From: Rusavskia elegans | Lineage: Eukaryota > Ascomycota > Lecanoromycetes > Teloschistales > Teloschistaceae | Assembly: GCA_011316305.1 (NCBI GenBank) | Contig: SAUG01000100.1 | Coordinates: forward strand, 1-64,000 | Length of the DNA: 64,000 nucleotides | Direction: 5' to 3' | Shown: piece after piece, positions 36,355 to 47,508 of the stretch | Numbering within the stretch: position 1 is the stretch's first letter | How the letters are laid out: each line of letters starts with the position of its first letter | The notes under the pieces: model-generated | Told to the model about the DNA's origin: nothing | What the model saw: the letters and a program-made list of their open reading frames with translations, nothing else | Database searches by the model: none | Program-made: the position numbers and the translations under genes

Positions 36355-37906
36355 ATGTCTTTAGATCCGCCAACTTATCTCAATTCGTTACAAAACAACA
36401 TCCGCGCAAGGCCAATACCATGGGAGGGCGCTGTCCGTGCAGGTACTATCACAGATAACGATCTGAAGAGGATCAAGGCCGTCGACAAAGTCCGCAAAGA
36501 TCAGAGACGACAGACAGTCGAGGCGGACCAAGATGCATACCGATCCCTTCTCCTTGGTGGTGATCAAGAGAAGAGCGTCTTGGAGTCAGCGGCCAAGAGG
36601 GCGGACGTCATCCAATATATGCTCGTTCTGGCCAGTGACTTAATCAACGGTATGGCACTTTCGTCTATGCTGCTGCTGATCAAGAATGCTGATGGGGAAT
36701 CTGAAGATGTCCCTCCACTTGCAGCCACTCTTCTCGACCATCCAAGCCCATACAAGCCTTTTCTGCCGCTTCTCAGTCATTCGACGAACCCAGAAGATCC
36801 TATCCCACTGCTGACCTCCTCCTTCCTCGCCAGTCTCATCTCAGCTTCTCAAACAGATTCCCCTAAAGCTACGCCTCAGACCGATGAAGCACTCCCGAAA
36901 CTGTACAGCTACTTGTCCACCCTCACCAAAAGCCAGGACAGCGGCCTACAAGACATTGCAGTCCAGGAGTATTCAGCGCTGTTGAGAACAAAGAAAGCTC
37001 GACAGCTGTTTTGGAAGCAACGCCAGGATACGGTAAACCCTCTTGTTGACATTTTGCGGGCAGCTGCAGGGGCTGGGAGAGATAGCGATTCCACCATGTG
37101 GAGCGGAGGAGCCAGTATACGGAGTGCCACTGAAGCCGGCCTGAGCGGTGGTGTCGGTCTGCAGCTTCTTTACCACGTTCTACTCGCTATCTGGCAGTTG
37201 AGCTTCGAAGCTTCCCTCATTGGCAAAGACCTCGAAAAGTAGATACCCTTCCTTGCACGCTGCTAACTCGATTACTGACTATTATCCCAGAGAACAAGAA
37301 ATACTTGCCCTTTACACCCAATTACTCCGTCTCTCACCCAAGGAAAAGACAACTCGCGTCCTCCTCTCCACGGTCCTCAATCTACTCAAGCCCTCCCAAA
37401 ACCGGTCCACCCTCCTCCCGATTGCAACGACAGTCCGCCTTCCCGCCCTCCTCATTAACCTCAAAGCCCGCCACCTTACCGACCAGGATCTCCTCGAAGA
37501 CCTGAACAACCTCACATCAATGCTCTCCGACTACACCTCCTCCCAAACCACCTTCGACGAATACGCATCCGAAGTGCTAGCCGGCCGCCTCCGCTGGAGT
37601 CCCCCGCACCGCGACGCCAACTTCTGGCGCGACAACGCACGCAAGATCCTCGATGAGAACCAAGCGGAGTTGCCGAAGAAGTTGATAGAGATCATGCAGA
37701 AGAAATGGGACGACGATAAACAAGTGTTGGCGATTGCGTGCAATGATGTCGCGTGGTTGGTGAAAGAGGCGCCAGAGAAGAGAGGGCAGTTGGAGAAGCT
37801 GGGGGTCAAGGCGAGGGTGATGGAGCTTATGGCGGATGAGAATGAGGGGGTTCGGTGGGAGAGTTTAAGAGCTGTGGGGGAGTGGTTGAGATATAGCTTT
37901 GAGTAA
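36355..37906 (+). CDS. VMA13: V-type proton ATPase subunit H (Vma13)
   Basis: Regulatory subunit of the V1 sector that couples V1 to Vo and silences free V1, acting at the vacuole and other acidic compartments. Three exons, 36355-36649, 36707-37238 and 37291-37906, give 480 residues, normal for the family. The first intron (57 bp) is a multiple of three and open, so it could be missed; removing it restores the conserved ASDLINDVPPLAATLL. The second intron has TGCTAAC and CTGAC branch candidates. Conserved blocks: LNSLQNNIRARPIPWEGAVR, LQDIAVQEYSALL, RLSPKEKTTRVLLST, FDEYASEVLAGRLRWSPPH, VLAIACNDV and VRWESLRAVGEWLRYSFE at the C-terminus. The fold is armadillo/HEAT-like helical repeats. Confidence 0.96.
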
Positions 37907-38521
37907 ATCCGATCTATTCATCTCTAACCCAGCGACCTAATGTGTAAGATGCGGGCATGATTATCTTGCTTTTTTTTCTCCCCCCTACACCCGTGGTCAC
38001 TATCCCTTCGTCTGCTAGAACGTGTGCTCCCTTGTGCCCTACCAGGCTCGTCATGTCACGTCGATTGTAGGGCGTGTAACAGCCGGTACCTCGATGAAGG
38101 ATATCGTTCTAGCGATTGCTCGAACATCGTTGTAAAGCTGCTTCCTTAAATGAAAATGGCTGTCAACACAACTGATCACGGTAAGGAAAACCATGAGCTG
38201 TTAGGGCCGAGGGAATACACCAGCAGACAAGTGGATAGCGTCTCCAACAAGCCGCCGGCAACGTATTCGACGGGTTATTGTTCTCTTCATGACAGTTGCT
38301 TAGCATGCCTTATGCCATGGTTCGGCCACACGAAACGTTGTGATACAAGTCCGTAAGCTCGAGCATTCAAACACCTTCGACTCGAAGGTGATTGCACGAG
38401 GATTTAGCAACCACGAAGCATCTCTGTTGACATAACCCAACAAACTCATTTCTTGGTAGGACTGACACTATGGGAATATTTCGACACAAGATACTTCATG
38501 AATCACTACGAACACAATCTC
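37907..38521. other. Intergenic region between convergent VMA13 and MED16
   Basis: About 0.6 kb of 3' flanks from two converging genes. It contains one copy of a dispersed repeat (38086-38128). No gene seen. Confidence 0.5.
38086..38128 (+). repeat. Dispersed repeat, copy A (pairs with 45914-45956)
   Basis: 43 bp matching 45914-45956 without gaps at 33 positions. Five of the ten differences are C/T or G/A transitions, as RIP leaves behind. It begins GTACCTCGATGAAGGATA. Confidence 0.5.
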
Positions 38522-41500
38522 CTATCTCACGCCGTCTCCCGTCTTCCCCTCATCGTCCAACTCCATCCACCAATTCCCACACACGCAATTTCGCCACAGA
38601 TTGACCAACCAGCCCGTAGTCCCCTTCTGCGGCGCCGAGTCCTCCATCACAGAACAGCACCTCGTACATCGCTTTACTTTAGCTCGCGTTGGCACTTCAA
38701 TTTTCCGGACAATATCCAATCGATGCTCTTTCCTCCAACGGTCGCTTGCCTTGTCATCACTGAGACCTATCCAACTGATGTCGTGGAAATACAAAGCAGC
38801 TCTGTTGATGTCGCCCCTCAATGACTTCAAAGTCTTCGTCAGCAGGGACTCTATCGCCAGCCACAGTTGTGGGGGAATGGAGCCGGATATCAGCATCTTC
38901 TTTTCGATGTCCTTACGTTCGGCATCTGAGATCTGATTGGACTCGTAGATACCCCGGATGCTTGTTTCGACGTCCGCTATGACCTTTTCAAATAATTGGG
39001 TTGGGACAGGAGACCTGGCAAAGAGGGCTCTAAGTTCACGCCACGTTGGGTTTGGAGGTCTGCTTTGCAATGCTTCGCCGTTGATGCTTCTGAAGCGGAG
39101 GAGATTGTATTTGAAGAGAAGGCGTGACTGAGAGACAAAGAGCAATGCCAGCGCAGGGGTGTTGCGAGCCTGGACTGGTGATGGTCAGCCTGTTGGTGCA
39201 CGTATTGAATTAAAAATATACTTCTAGCTTCTATTGAATCATAGCTGATAGGACCATCCTCCTCGACTTCAGTCAATAAAGTAAGGAGTTCATCCATAAT
39301 GTAATTGATGAGAGATAAAGTCCATGAGATGATTCCGAAGAAGGAGCGGACCGTCTCTGTAAGAATGAGCATAGAACGATCATATGGAAAGGGCTTCGAG
39401 TACCTGTCCTGTTGAACTCCGCTTCAGCAGAAAGGATGGTCCCTGTAGGATTTTGCTTCAAGCCCATGAGGAAAGTCAAAGCAGCCCATCGCAGCTGAAG
39501 TGTTGCAAAAGCGATCTTGGACGGTAATGTTCGATGCAGCTCTTCGCCCTGGTAGCCTAGTGAAAGCTGCATACCCAGAGTCCTTTGATGTAGCACATTT
39601 TTCAGGTAATTCTCGATTTTGATATCGCCCGAATAATCAACATTCAGCTGCAAGATCCGATACATATCGCTCAAGAATACATGAACAAAGTCTTGGGCTT
39701 CCTTGGGGCGGTTCATGAGATGTTGCTTCCGGAAGTTCTGCATAAGCGCAGACAGGTCATCGTAGTAAATGGCATATCCAATACACGACATATTGAATTG
39801 CATTAGACAGGCTTCAGCTACAGCTTCGATGCCTACTACCGGGTTATATTGAATCTGGTTGCGAGAGAGGGATTGATGTACCAACCGTCGTTGAGTATGC
39901 TGTCACTATAGGCTTGAGGTATCTGCATTACTTTCAACTTTGCGGTGCTTTTGTCCTCCAGCATTACGAGGGCACATGCACTGGGTGACAAGACTGCGTG
40001 CAGACCTGCGACATATCAGGAACACTCCTGAACTTCATTCCGCTGAACCATACTTACAAGGGTCACCCGGGAGGAATTCTAAGCCGACTTGTGCCAAACT
40101 CGATACTCGATCTGGGTCATCACGAGGGAGGAGATCCAAGGTGCTCCTGCCTCGAAACTCAACGCTACCATCGCTGGAGCATAGCACAAGCGTCGTCGCT
40201 AGGTGGAGGTCCCGAACAGCCACTACAACCTTGTTCACTATAACGTCTTGGAGTCGCTTGAATGTGACCTCTGGCTAGAAAACGTCATGTTTAGAAGGAG
40301 CCAAAATCATGCCACGCATGGACTTACCTGCAGATCACTTGGACTTGTACCGTTCGGTTTCTTCAAAGCTAATTGTGAGAAGCTGGGGTGCAGTGATGGT
40401 TTGATATTACTGAGTTCCCACCTGGCGATGAAGGTTGAATGGTTAACCGCTACCGTAGGTAGCTTATCTGTGTCAGCAGCGCTGCAGAAGAACGCAAGTA
40501 GTAACGGTGGCAGCGGCTCTTTTTTGCGAAGATCTGGGGCGGGGGCGGGAGAGAGCAGTTCTAAGTGATAAAGTTGTGGTTCAGGATGCGGTAAGCCTGT
40601 GGGCAGGCCGCTGGCATCCAATGTGTTATTGGTGGGTGAGCAGTCCACAATAGTCCTCAAGTGATCAATGACGAAGCTCTGCGCCGACCAGTCCACGCCA
40701 ACTCGATGGGTCCGGATACGCTTGGAGATGCTATAGGTGGCAACTAACATTGACGACTCTGCAGAGTTTTGTCAGACGAAACAGAGTGAAAGCCGTTCCA
40801 AATAGACGCACCGGTTTCCGCACAGATAGTAGCATGGGTCAGTAAGCCTTCAGCCGTTGAGATACTCTCCAAATCGGCCTGGAAATCAAGCCAGCGGGCG
40901 CCGTCAGGACCCTGGTAGAGTAGCCGAATGGCCCCAGCCCGTGTGACAATGACAAGAGCCGGTTTGTTCCTGTTCGACTGCTCTCCAACTACGTGAGGGT
41001 TGTGAGGCCCGGCCTGCTTGGAACGAGAGCCCGTAAAAGCCCATTGGCCGTTGGGGTTCTTCGCAGCTAGCCCATGTAGCAGTAACTTTCGGCCGGCGTC
41101 ATTCAAGCAACGCCAGAAACGAAGTTCAGACTCACCTGACGATCTTGGTTGAGCCAGATGGAGCCGACCGGAACACTTAGGTTGTCCTCTGCGCCCAAGA
41201 CGCAGCGCTTTGATACCGAGGAGTGATTAACGGAAGTGAGTAAAGAAGACACGGAGATGTTGCCCAGAGTATCAATGACCGCCAAATCCGTGCCGGTGTG
41301 ATTCCATGACAAATGCTTCAAAGTATATCCATTGTGAACCTGGGCAATTGCCTTGGCGTCGTCTCCGTCGCTCAAATTCCACAATCCGGTAGCAGGATCA
41401 CAATACAAATTGCGAAGGATAACGGTGCACCCGTCGTTCGCGATGCTCGCAATACACCCAGTGTTGGACCAGGCAATCTTTCTGGGAACTCTCAGGCTGG

Positions 41501-41672
41501 ACCTCAAAGAAACTCAGGAACGGACGTACTGGGAGCAACCACCAGCTCGTAGATCATCTATACGCTGAACCAACCCTCTTGGGGGTGTAGACAAGTGTGG
41601 CAGATGCGTGATTTCACCAAGCTGTCGATCGCCAAAAAGGTCATCGAGCTCGTCGTCCATCATCATCGGCAT
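38522..41672 (-). CDS. MED16: Mediator complex subunit 16 (Med16/Sin4)
   Basis: Tail-module subunit of the Mediator coactivator, nuclear. I model nine exons: 41672-41530, 41481-41136, 41085-40812, 40758-40328, 40274-40058, 40005-39886, 39832-39404, 39356-39222 and 39174-38522, giving 915 residues. All eight introns are short (47-54 bp) and GT-AG; the sixth uses a weak GTTGGT donor and is the least certain. The N-terminus is acidic (MPMMMDDELDDLFGD) and followed by a WD40-like beta-propeller (RKIAWSNTGCIASI, LKHLSWNHTGTDLAVID). The C-terminus has the Med16 zinc-like signature: KRCTRCCSVMED, then WRNCVCGNWWMEL. Identification rests on this C-terminal motif plus the N-terminal blocks. Divergent to the sirtuin gene. 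Confidence 0.88.
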
Positions 41673-42261
41673 GATACAGGCAGGTAGTTACAAAACCAAC
41701 ATGAGAACTTGCAAGGATGGAAAAACAAAACCATAGGAACAGGAGGTGCTTTGACCTATCAAGAAGCAGTAAAGAGAGGAACTATTCTTCACTATGCAAA
41801 ATTCACTCCCTCGAGAGCCCATTCGACTCTGGCACGCAACATGTCAGAAGTGTGTCCAGGTAGAGGAAGTATCGTATGCTCTGCAGATGTGAACAACGAA
41901 GATAAGTGGATATTACAATGCTGCATCGCTTCGACTTGGCGGAGTGGGTATATAATTCGATACCTCGACTGCCAGCCCAATCAAATGCCCCATAAAATCA
42001 CGTGACACAGGGCGTGTAAACAATCGAGACAAAATAAACATTGCCGCTAATTAGCGCTCCCATCCATATGAGAACGACCACCTTTGAGTGGGTTTCCCCA
42101 AAAGCCTTCTCATTCATTGTCCTGTCGCAACAACATGAATCACCCGGCCACCCCGAGCTATTCCCAGAGTCCTCTTGCTTCAAGAATCCGAATATGATAC
42201 TCTAGCACCGAACAACATCTCTGCTGATAGACTATCGATTGCGCAATAGCGCTCTGCGACG
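41673..42261. promoter_or_regulatory. Divergent upstream region MED16/sirtuin
   Basis: 589 bp between start codons, presumed to hold both promoters. It contains copy 2 of the short dispersed repeat (41955-41990). No gene seen. Confidence 0.45.
41955..41990 (+). repeat. Short dispersed repeat, copy 2 (pairs with 21970-22005)
   Basis: See copy 1: 30 of 36 bases shared, ungapped, with ATTCGATACCTCGACTG identical. Here it lies between divergent promoters. Confidence 0.5.
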
Positions 42262-44186
42262 ATGAACAGTCCCACCCTGACCGATCTGTCCTCAGATCTC
42301 AGCTCTATCGGATCGCTTTCGCCCCCACCTCCCTCCGATTATCCATCGCCGCAATCTTCCCAGGAGACCTTTTCAGAACTCGCCGGGAGCCAGCAGACAT
42401 GCGGCAAGCGCTCACACCAATCCGATGAGCAGGAACCTTCAAAGAAGAAGAGAAAAGCCGACCCCAAGCCACGAACAACCCAACACCTTGATATCCGGTC
42501 CCGCCCCAGTCCTTCTTCGACGGATCAGACATACCAGCTTGATACGCTCTACAAGGTTCTGAGCAAGAGAAAGAAAATTGTTGTCATTGCGGGTGCTGGC
42601 ATTTCCGTATCCGCCGGTAGTAAGTACAAGCATAACCCCCCACCCCACCATGAGCCATCTGACATGATCCAGTTCCCGACTTCCGATCCTCGACTGGCCT
42701 CTTCGCAACATTAAAGAATGAGCACAACCTGAAAGCCTCGGGAAAGCATCTGTTCGATGCCTCCGTTTACCAAACCGATTCTTCAACAACCTCCTTTCAC
42801 AGTATGGTTAGGGGCCTTTCTCAATTAGCGAGCAAAGCAGAACCGACCGCTTTTCACTATTTGCTCGCAACATTGGGCGAACAGGGACGACTCATGCGCC
42901 TCTACACCCAAAACGTGGATGGAATCGACACCTCACTCGCTCCTCTGGCGACTAGCGTCCCATTGGCGAATAAAGGACCCTGGCCACGCACGATTCAACT
43001 TCACGGTGGATTGGAGAAGATGGTCTGTTCCAAATGCAATCATCTGGCTGACTTCCAGCCTGCTCTCTTTGATGGTCCAGTCCCGCCGTCATGCACGCAT
43101 TGCTTCGAGGCAGACAAAGTTCGGACAGATCATGCTGGCAAGAGAAGCCACGGCATCGGACGTCTTCGGCCCCGAATCGTACTTTATAACGAGGCGAATC
43201 CCGACGATGAAGCTATCGGCGCAGTGGTCAGCTCTGATCTGCGCGCCCGACCTGACGCTGTCATCGTCGTCGGTACCAGTATGAAGATCCCTGGTGTGAG
43301 GAGGATCGTGCGAGAGATGTGCGGAGTAGTGAGGGCAAGACGAGATGGGCTTGCCGTCTGGGTGAACCACGACCCTCCGCCCGTAGGAAAGGAATTCGAA
43401 GACTGCTGGGACTTAGTGGTCAAAGGATCCTCAGACGACGTTGCAGGCTTCGCTAAAATGCGGCACTGGGACGATGACGGGATTTATAACAAGCACTGCA
43501 CAGACGCGGAAGCAGAAAGAGCAATAGAAGGAAATAAGTTCCACATCATCATTACATCTTCACAGAATACAATCGCAGCTTCGATGCCGACGCCAGCAGC
43601 TAGCCCTGGCCCCAAACCTTCGCAGTCTCAAAGCAAGCTCAATTTCGGCAGGTTACAGAGCGTTGAAATCCCTGGGAAACCCCCTGAACCTTCGAAGAGC
43701 GTTATTACGAGCGATAACCAAGTCAAGGCTGGCCCTAAACTGACAACCAAGACTCTTGCCGCGAAAAGGTCCAAACCCAAAACCTCGGATCTGTCGAGTA
43801 ACCTTAAAATCAACATGACCTACAAAGTAACAAAATCCATGCATGGGCCTTTGCAGAATGGGAGAACGAAGCCTTCACTACCGTCTGCGAAAGCAGACCA
43901 GTCGCAAAGGCCCATGGCACCTATATCGCCCAACGCAGCACAGAACAATGCGTCCGTCTCAACGGGTTTGGAGCTGCCAAGTCTCAAAATCAAGAGGACG
44001 ATATTACCTCAGGATCTGGAACTACTTGGTCCAACGAAAGTTATTTTGGCACCAACTCTTCCGCCCATTCTGGTCAATTCGGACAAGCGGACGAAGTGCG
44101 AGATTGTTTCTCCGACCGGTAGGCTCCCGACTGGCATGGAGATGTTGCTACACCAAACGGAGGCGTTGCATTCAGGTGATGTATGA
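42262..44186 (+). CDS. Sir2-family NAD-dependent deacetylase (Hst3/Hst4 type)
   Basis: Predicted nuclear sirtuin; Hst3/Hst4 members remove the H3K56 acetyl mark after replication. Two exons, 42262-42619 and 42673-44186, joined by a 53-bp intron that splits GAGISVSAG from IPDFRSSTGLF, give 623 residues. NAD-binding motifs: GAGIS, IPDFRS, TQNVDGID, and VGTSMKIPG. The catalytic histidine lies in IQLHGGLEKMVC. The zinc site is two CxxC pairs, VCSKC and SCTHC. The N-terminal ~90 residues are Ser/Pro-rich with a basic SKKKRK nuclear signal candidate. The C-terminal ~230 residues are a disordered Lys/Pro-rich extension. Assignment to Hst3/Hst4 rather than Sir2/Hst1 rests on the overall domain layout and the VLYNE block and is less certain than sirtuin membership itself. 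Confidence 0.9.
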
Positions 44187-44518
44187 TAAATGTGATCTAT
44201 GGGGATGGTGTTGGTATTATTGGACTGTTCTCTGCTTCTCAAAGATACCCTGTTGTTTCTCTACGCATGGCTACAGGCGTTGCCGCACAGACGAGTTGTA
44301 CGCTTACTGCATGGGATGGGATGGATGAATGTATTGAAATCGCAAATAGAGCTATGATACATCAATTCAGTAGGCTGGACAAGCTTCGAACCAAGATGTC
44401 CATCCTACAATCCCACCGGAAGGATCTCCAAGTCTTTTACAATTATATACAGAGATGGCTTGATCGCGGCCAGACATGTGCTCGATGCGTGGTGGATAGC
44501 AACAGCACATGCACATGA
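44187..44518. other. Intergenic region between convergent sirtuin and MRPL11
   Basis: 332 bp of shared 3' flank. No gene or repeat seen. Confidence 0.5.
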
Positions 44519-45586
44519 TCAACCACTGCTCCCTTCCTTCACATCGCCTTCACCTTTGCCCTCATCTTCCAACATGATCCTCCTGCCCTCCACAGTAAGA
44601 TATAAACTCCTCGATGCCCCTTCCAACGCTCCCGTCAGCCCGGCTCCAAATCCCTGCAACATCCCTACCAACTGGCCCCTCATCCCTTCCAAACCCCCTT
44701 CGATACCACCAACCCACCTCACCCCTTCTATGTCAAATACCCTCCCCTCAACCCTCGCTCCAAGCAACAGCAGTTTCTGTAAACCGGCTTGTGTGACTGG
44801 ATCATGATACCCCGGGTTCGTGCGGCGGAGAGGTGCAGGGAAGCCAGGAGCGCGGGGGGAGAGGATCGACAATGCGGTTTTGAGGTGGGCAGGGGAGACG
44901 GTGGGGAAGGTAAGGAGGGCTAGGGGACCGGACAGGAGCGGGGATAGAGGGTGGGTGTATTTTTTCGAGATGACGGCGTTCCGAGCCCGGCGGGAGAGAG
45001 AGTGCGTTAAAGCAGGATCAGTGGGCGAAGGGGTTGTGTTTGGTATGTCGGGAACGCTGGACTGTGTATTTGGATCTTGCGAATGTGATATTGGGGGTTG
45101 TGATGTTGAGGGGTTCCAGTATTCGACTATTCGAAGGGCGGCGGACAAGATGCGGGATTGGATGATCTGGAGTTTTATCCCCTTTGAAGGGCTGGAGGGT
45201 GAAGGGTCGTCTTGGTCGAGCTTTTGCAGAGCGATGGCGAGTTCACGGCGGATGGCCATTAATTCTGTAGCTTTAAGGTTGTTGTGCTGAAAGAGGACTA
45301 TCAGGGGGGCGGAGCGGAGGAGCGAAGTGTATTGGCGGTGAAGCTGGGATTTGCGGAACTCAGGAGGTCGGTGAGACGGCGGTTGAGTAAATGGGTAGCG
45401 AGTCAGAGGTGGAGTGGAGAAGACGGTTTGATCGATGGGGGCAGATGGTGTTGTCGCAGCGGCGGCGGTGGATGCGTGCTTGGGGTACGACAAATGAAGC
45501 CATTGGGATTGGTAAGGATTTGCCTTGGTGAGATGACGAAGACAGCGAGAGCAGATGGACGATTGTGACAGCACAATAGCTCCCAT
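44519..45586 (-). CDS. MRPL11: Mitochondrial large-subunit ribosomal protein uL10m (MRPL11)
   Basis: Component of the L10-L7/L12 stalk base of the mitochondrial 54S subunit. Single exon, 355 residues from the ATG at 45586. The frame stays open upstream only through a GTG at 45673, which I reject because the sequence from MGAIVLSQSSICSRCLRHL on is a good mitochondrial presequence (Arg/Ser-rich, no acids). The body matches fungal uL10m: PPEFRKSQLHRQYTSLLRS, PLIVLFQHNNLKATELMAIRREL, LSPLLSGPLALLTFP. An inserted Ser/Pro/Thr-rich loop lies near residues 180-210. Divergent to TRP4. Confidence 0.85.
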   Translation of the reverse strand: MGAIVLSQSSICSRCLRHLTKANPYQSQWLHLSYPKHASTAAAATTPSAPIDQTVFSTPPLTRYPFTQPPSHRPPEFRKSQLHRQYTSLLRSAPLIVLFQHNNLKATELMAIRRELAIALQKLDQDDPSPSSPSKGIKLQIIQSRILSAALRIVEYWNPSTSQPPISHSQDPNTQSSVPDIPNTTPSPTDPALTHSLSRRARNAVISKKYTHPLSPLLSGPLALLTFPTVSPAHLKTALSILSPRAPGFPAPLRRTNPGYHDPVTQAGLQKLLLLGARVEGRVFDIEGVRWVGGIEGGLEGMRGQLVGMLQGFGAGLTGALEGASRSLYLTVEGRRIMLEDEGKGEGDVKEGSSG

Positions 45587-45973
45587 CCTGGGTGAATTGC
45601 ACTGGGCGAAGATGGAGAGAGCCGATAATTCGGGATTGATGGGATTTCGAGGTCGCCCAAAGAAGTTAGTCACTTGGTGATTCGACTCTCGACCACCGAA
45701 CTGTATTCTTGGAGGTTCGGCGATGGAATAATAGCTGCTCGCACTAAGTGACGCATATAAACATCAGCTGAGTTACTTCAGCTTAGAGGTACCTTAGGAT
45801 CTTGAGTATATCACAGTCCGACTCAACTTTGCATTGAATTTGCTGTGATTACTGACTACAATCCAACAATCAATACCAGCAACATCCGCTCCAATCGCAG
45901 TGTACAGCAGTCAGTACTTCGATGAAAGATACTGTTCCTACGATTGCAACAACATCCTGCATACTCTACCAAG
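45587..45973. promoter_or_regulatory. Divergent upstream region MRPL11/TRP4
   Basis: 387 bp between start codons. It contains copy B of a dispersed repeat (45914-45956) and an upstream ATG at 45922 whose 23-codon frame runs to 45993, overlapping the TRP4 start in another frame. I see no exact TGACTCA site for the amino-acid starvation factor Cpc1/Gcn4. Confidence 0.45.
45914..45956 (+). repeat. Dispersed repeat, copy B (pairs with 38086-38128)
   Basis: See copy A. It begins GTACTTCGATGAAAGATA and ends 17 bp before the TRP4 start codon, so it would lie in the 5' leader if transcription starts upstream of it. Confidence 0.5.
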
Positions 45974-47266
45974 ATGCCAGAACTAAATGCTAATAACTAT
46001 ACATCAATAGCTCCCCTGCTGAAGCAACTGCAGTCAAACAGCCAGGTTGCCACGGCGGAAGAGATTGCTACCGCTGTCGGTCGGATCTTTGAGGACAGAC
46101 TTTCCTCTGTCCAATGTTCAACCCTACTCTCACTGCTTTGGGGAACAGGGCGTGATCGAGAACCTCTAGTCCTGGCTAGATGCGGGCAGTCAATGAGGGA
46201 AGCTGCAGCTCAAGTGGACAGGAAAGCCCTACGCAACGTCATCCAAACTCAAGGTCGGAAGGAAGGTAGCTATCACGGAGGATTTTGCGATCTTGTCGGC
46301 ACTGGAGGTGACAACTGGTCCACCTTCAATGTTTCCACAACAGCGTCCATTCTAGCGTCGTCCTTGTTACTCCTTAGCAAGCATGGCAATAGGTCGTCAT
46401 CATCGACTTCCGGATCTGCCGACTTCTTGCAAGCTATCGTTCCGAAAGGGCCGGCTATCGAGGCAGTGACTGCTGGGGTGTTGCCGTCCATATATGAAAA
46501 GAGTAACTATGCTTTTCTTTTTGCACCAACCTTTCACCCCGGAATGAGGCATGCCACTGCAATCAGGAAAGAAATGGGGATCAGAACAATCTTTAACCTA
46601 CTGGGACCGCTTGCAAACCCAATCGAGGGGAGCATCGAGGCTCGCGTTGTTGGTGTTTTCAAGGAAGAGATGGGACCGCTCTTCGCCGAAGCTCTGAAAC
46701 TCTCGGGGGCAAGAAAAGGCCTAGTGGTGTGCGGCGTAGAACAGCTTGACGAGATTAGCTGCGCGGGAAGGACCAATTGCTGGAGGCTCCGGGAGCGTCC
46801 AAATCCGGCATTCCGTGGGCCTAAAAACGAAGAAGACGAGGACTTTACGACCAGCGACGAGGAAGGCGAACCTCGCACACTGGTTGATATCGATAATTTC
46901 ACCCTCGAGCCGTCAGACTTCGGTCTACGGCCACACGCACTCTCAGAAGTGTCTCCAGGGAAGATGCCAAAGGAGAACGCGGAATTGTTGATGAAATTGC
47001 TTCGGAACGAGCTTCCACGGGGTCATCCTGTCCTCGAATTCGTCCTCCTTAATACGGCTGCTCTGTTCGCCATTGCTGGCATATGTGATGCCGATGCTAG
47101 TAACATGGGCCACGGAGATGACGGCAAGGTGATCCAAGATACCGGTCCTGGTGGACTTAGATGGAAAGAGGGCGTGCGTCGTGCTAGATGGGCAGTCGAG
47201 AGCGGACAGGCGTTAGCATCGTTAGAAAGATACATTGAAGCGAGTCACGCTACGACGGGTCAATGA
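45974..47266 (+). CDS. TRP4: Anthranilate phosphoribosyltransferase
   Basis: Second committed step of tryptophan synthesis: anthranilate plus PRPP to phosphoribosylanthranilate, cytosolic. Single exon, 430 residues from the ATG reading MPELNANNYTS. The frame is open ten codons further upstream only through a TTG, which I reject. PRPP and substrate motifs are intact: GTGGDNWSTFNVST, KHGNRSSSSTSGSADFLQA, and RTIFNLLGPLANP. It is longer than bacterial TrpD because of an acidic insertion around residues 275-310 (NEEDEDFTTSDEEGEPR), common in fungal members. Not fused to other trp activities, as in yeast. The leader overlaps an upstream ORF (see the intergenic entry). Confidence 0.95.
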   Translation: MPELNANNYTSIAPLLKQLQSNSQVATAEEIATAVGRIFEDRLSSVQCSTLLSLLWGTGRDREPLVLARCGQSMREAAAQVDRKALRNVIQTQGRKEGSYHGGFCDLVGTGGDNWSTFNVSTTASILASSLLLLSKHGNRSSSSTSGSADFLQAIVPKGPAIEAVTAGVLPSIYEKSNYAFLFAPTFHPGMRHATAIRKEMGIRTIFNLLGPLANPIEGSIEARVVGVFKEEMGPLFAEALKLSGARKGLVVCGVEQLDEISCAGRTNCWRLRERPNPAFRGPKNEEDEDFTTSDEEGEPRTLVDIDNFTLEPSDFGLRPHALSEVSPGKMPKENAELLMKLLRNELPRGHPVLEFVLLNTAALFAIAGICDADASNMGHGDDGKVIQDTGPGGLRWKEGVRRARWAVESGQALASLERYIEASHATTGQ

Positions 47267-47508
47267 ACTTCGTAGCTAACACTGATGGACTGTTTAGGAA
47301 TCTGTCGCCACAGATCTAATCCTTTTCTTTTGCGTGTGACCTTGTCCTCCTATCTGGGTATGCGATATGGCTGACAATCAAGGTATCCGTTGCTCACCCC
47401 ACGAGTGGAGACAAGATGTTAAGCCAAGACAGACATAGATTTCCCATATCCGTTGATCCGACCTCGTTCATCGTGAAGACGTAAGATTTGTTGAGAAGCA
47501 GCTGTCCG

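Noticed and set aside
41313..41568. Plus-strand frames within MED16
   Set aside because: They lie opposite well-supported MED16 exons and show no domain.
45587..45673. 29-residue N-terminal extension of MRPL11
   Set aside because: It starts with GTG, contains no targeting features, and would bury the good mitochondrial presequence that begins at the downstream ATG.
45587..45973. Cpc1/Gcn4 site upstream of TRP4
   Set aside because: Only near-matches such as TGAGTTA and TGACTA are present; no TGACTCA, so no call.
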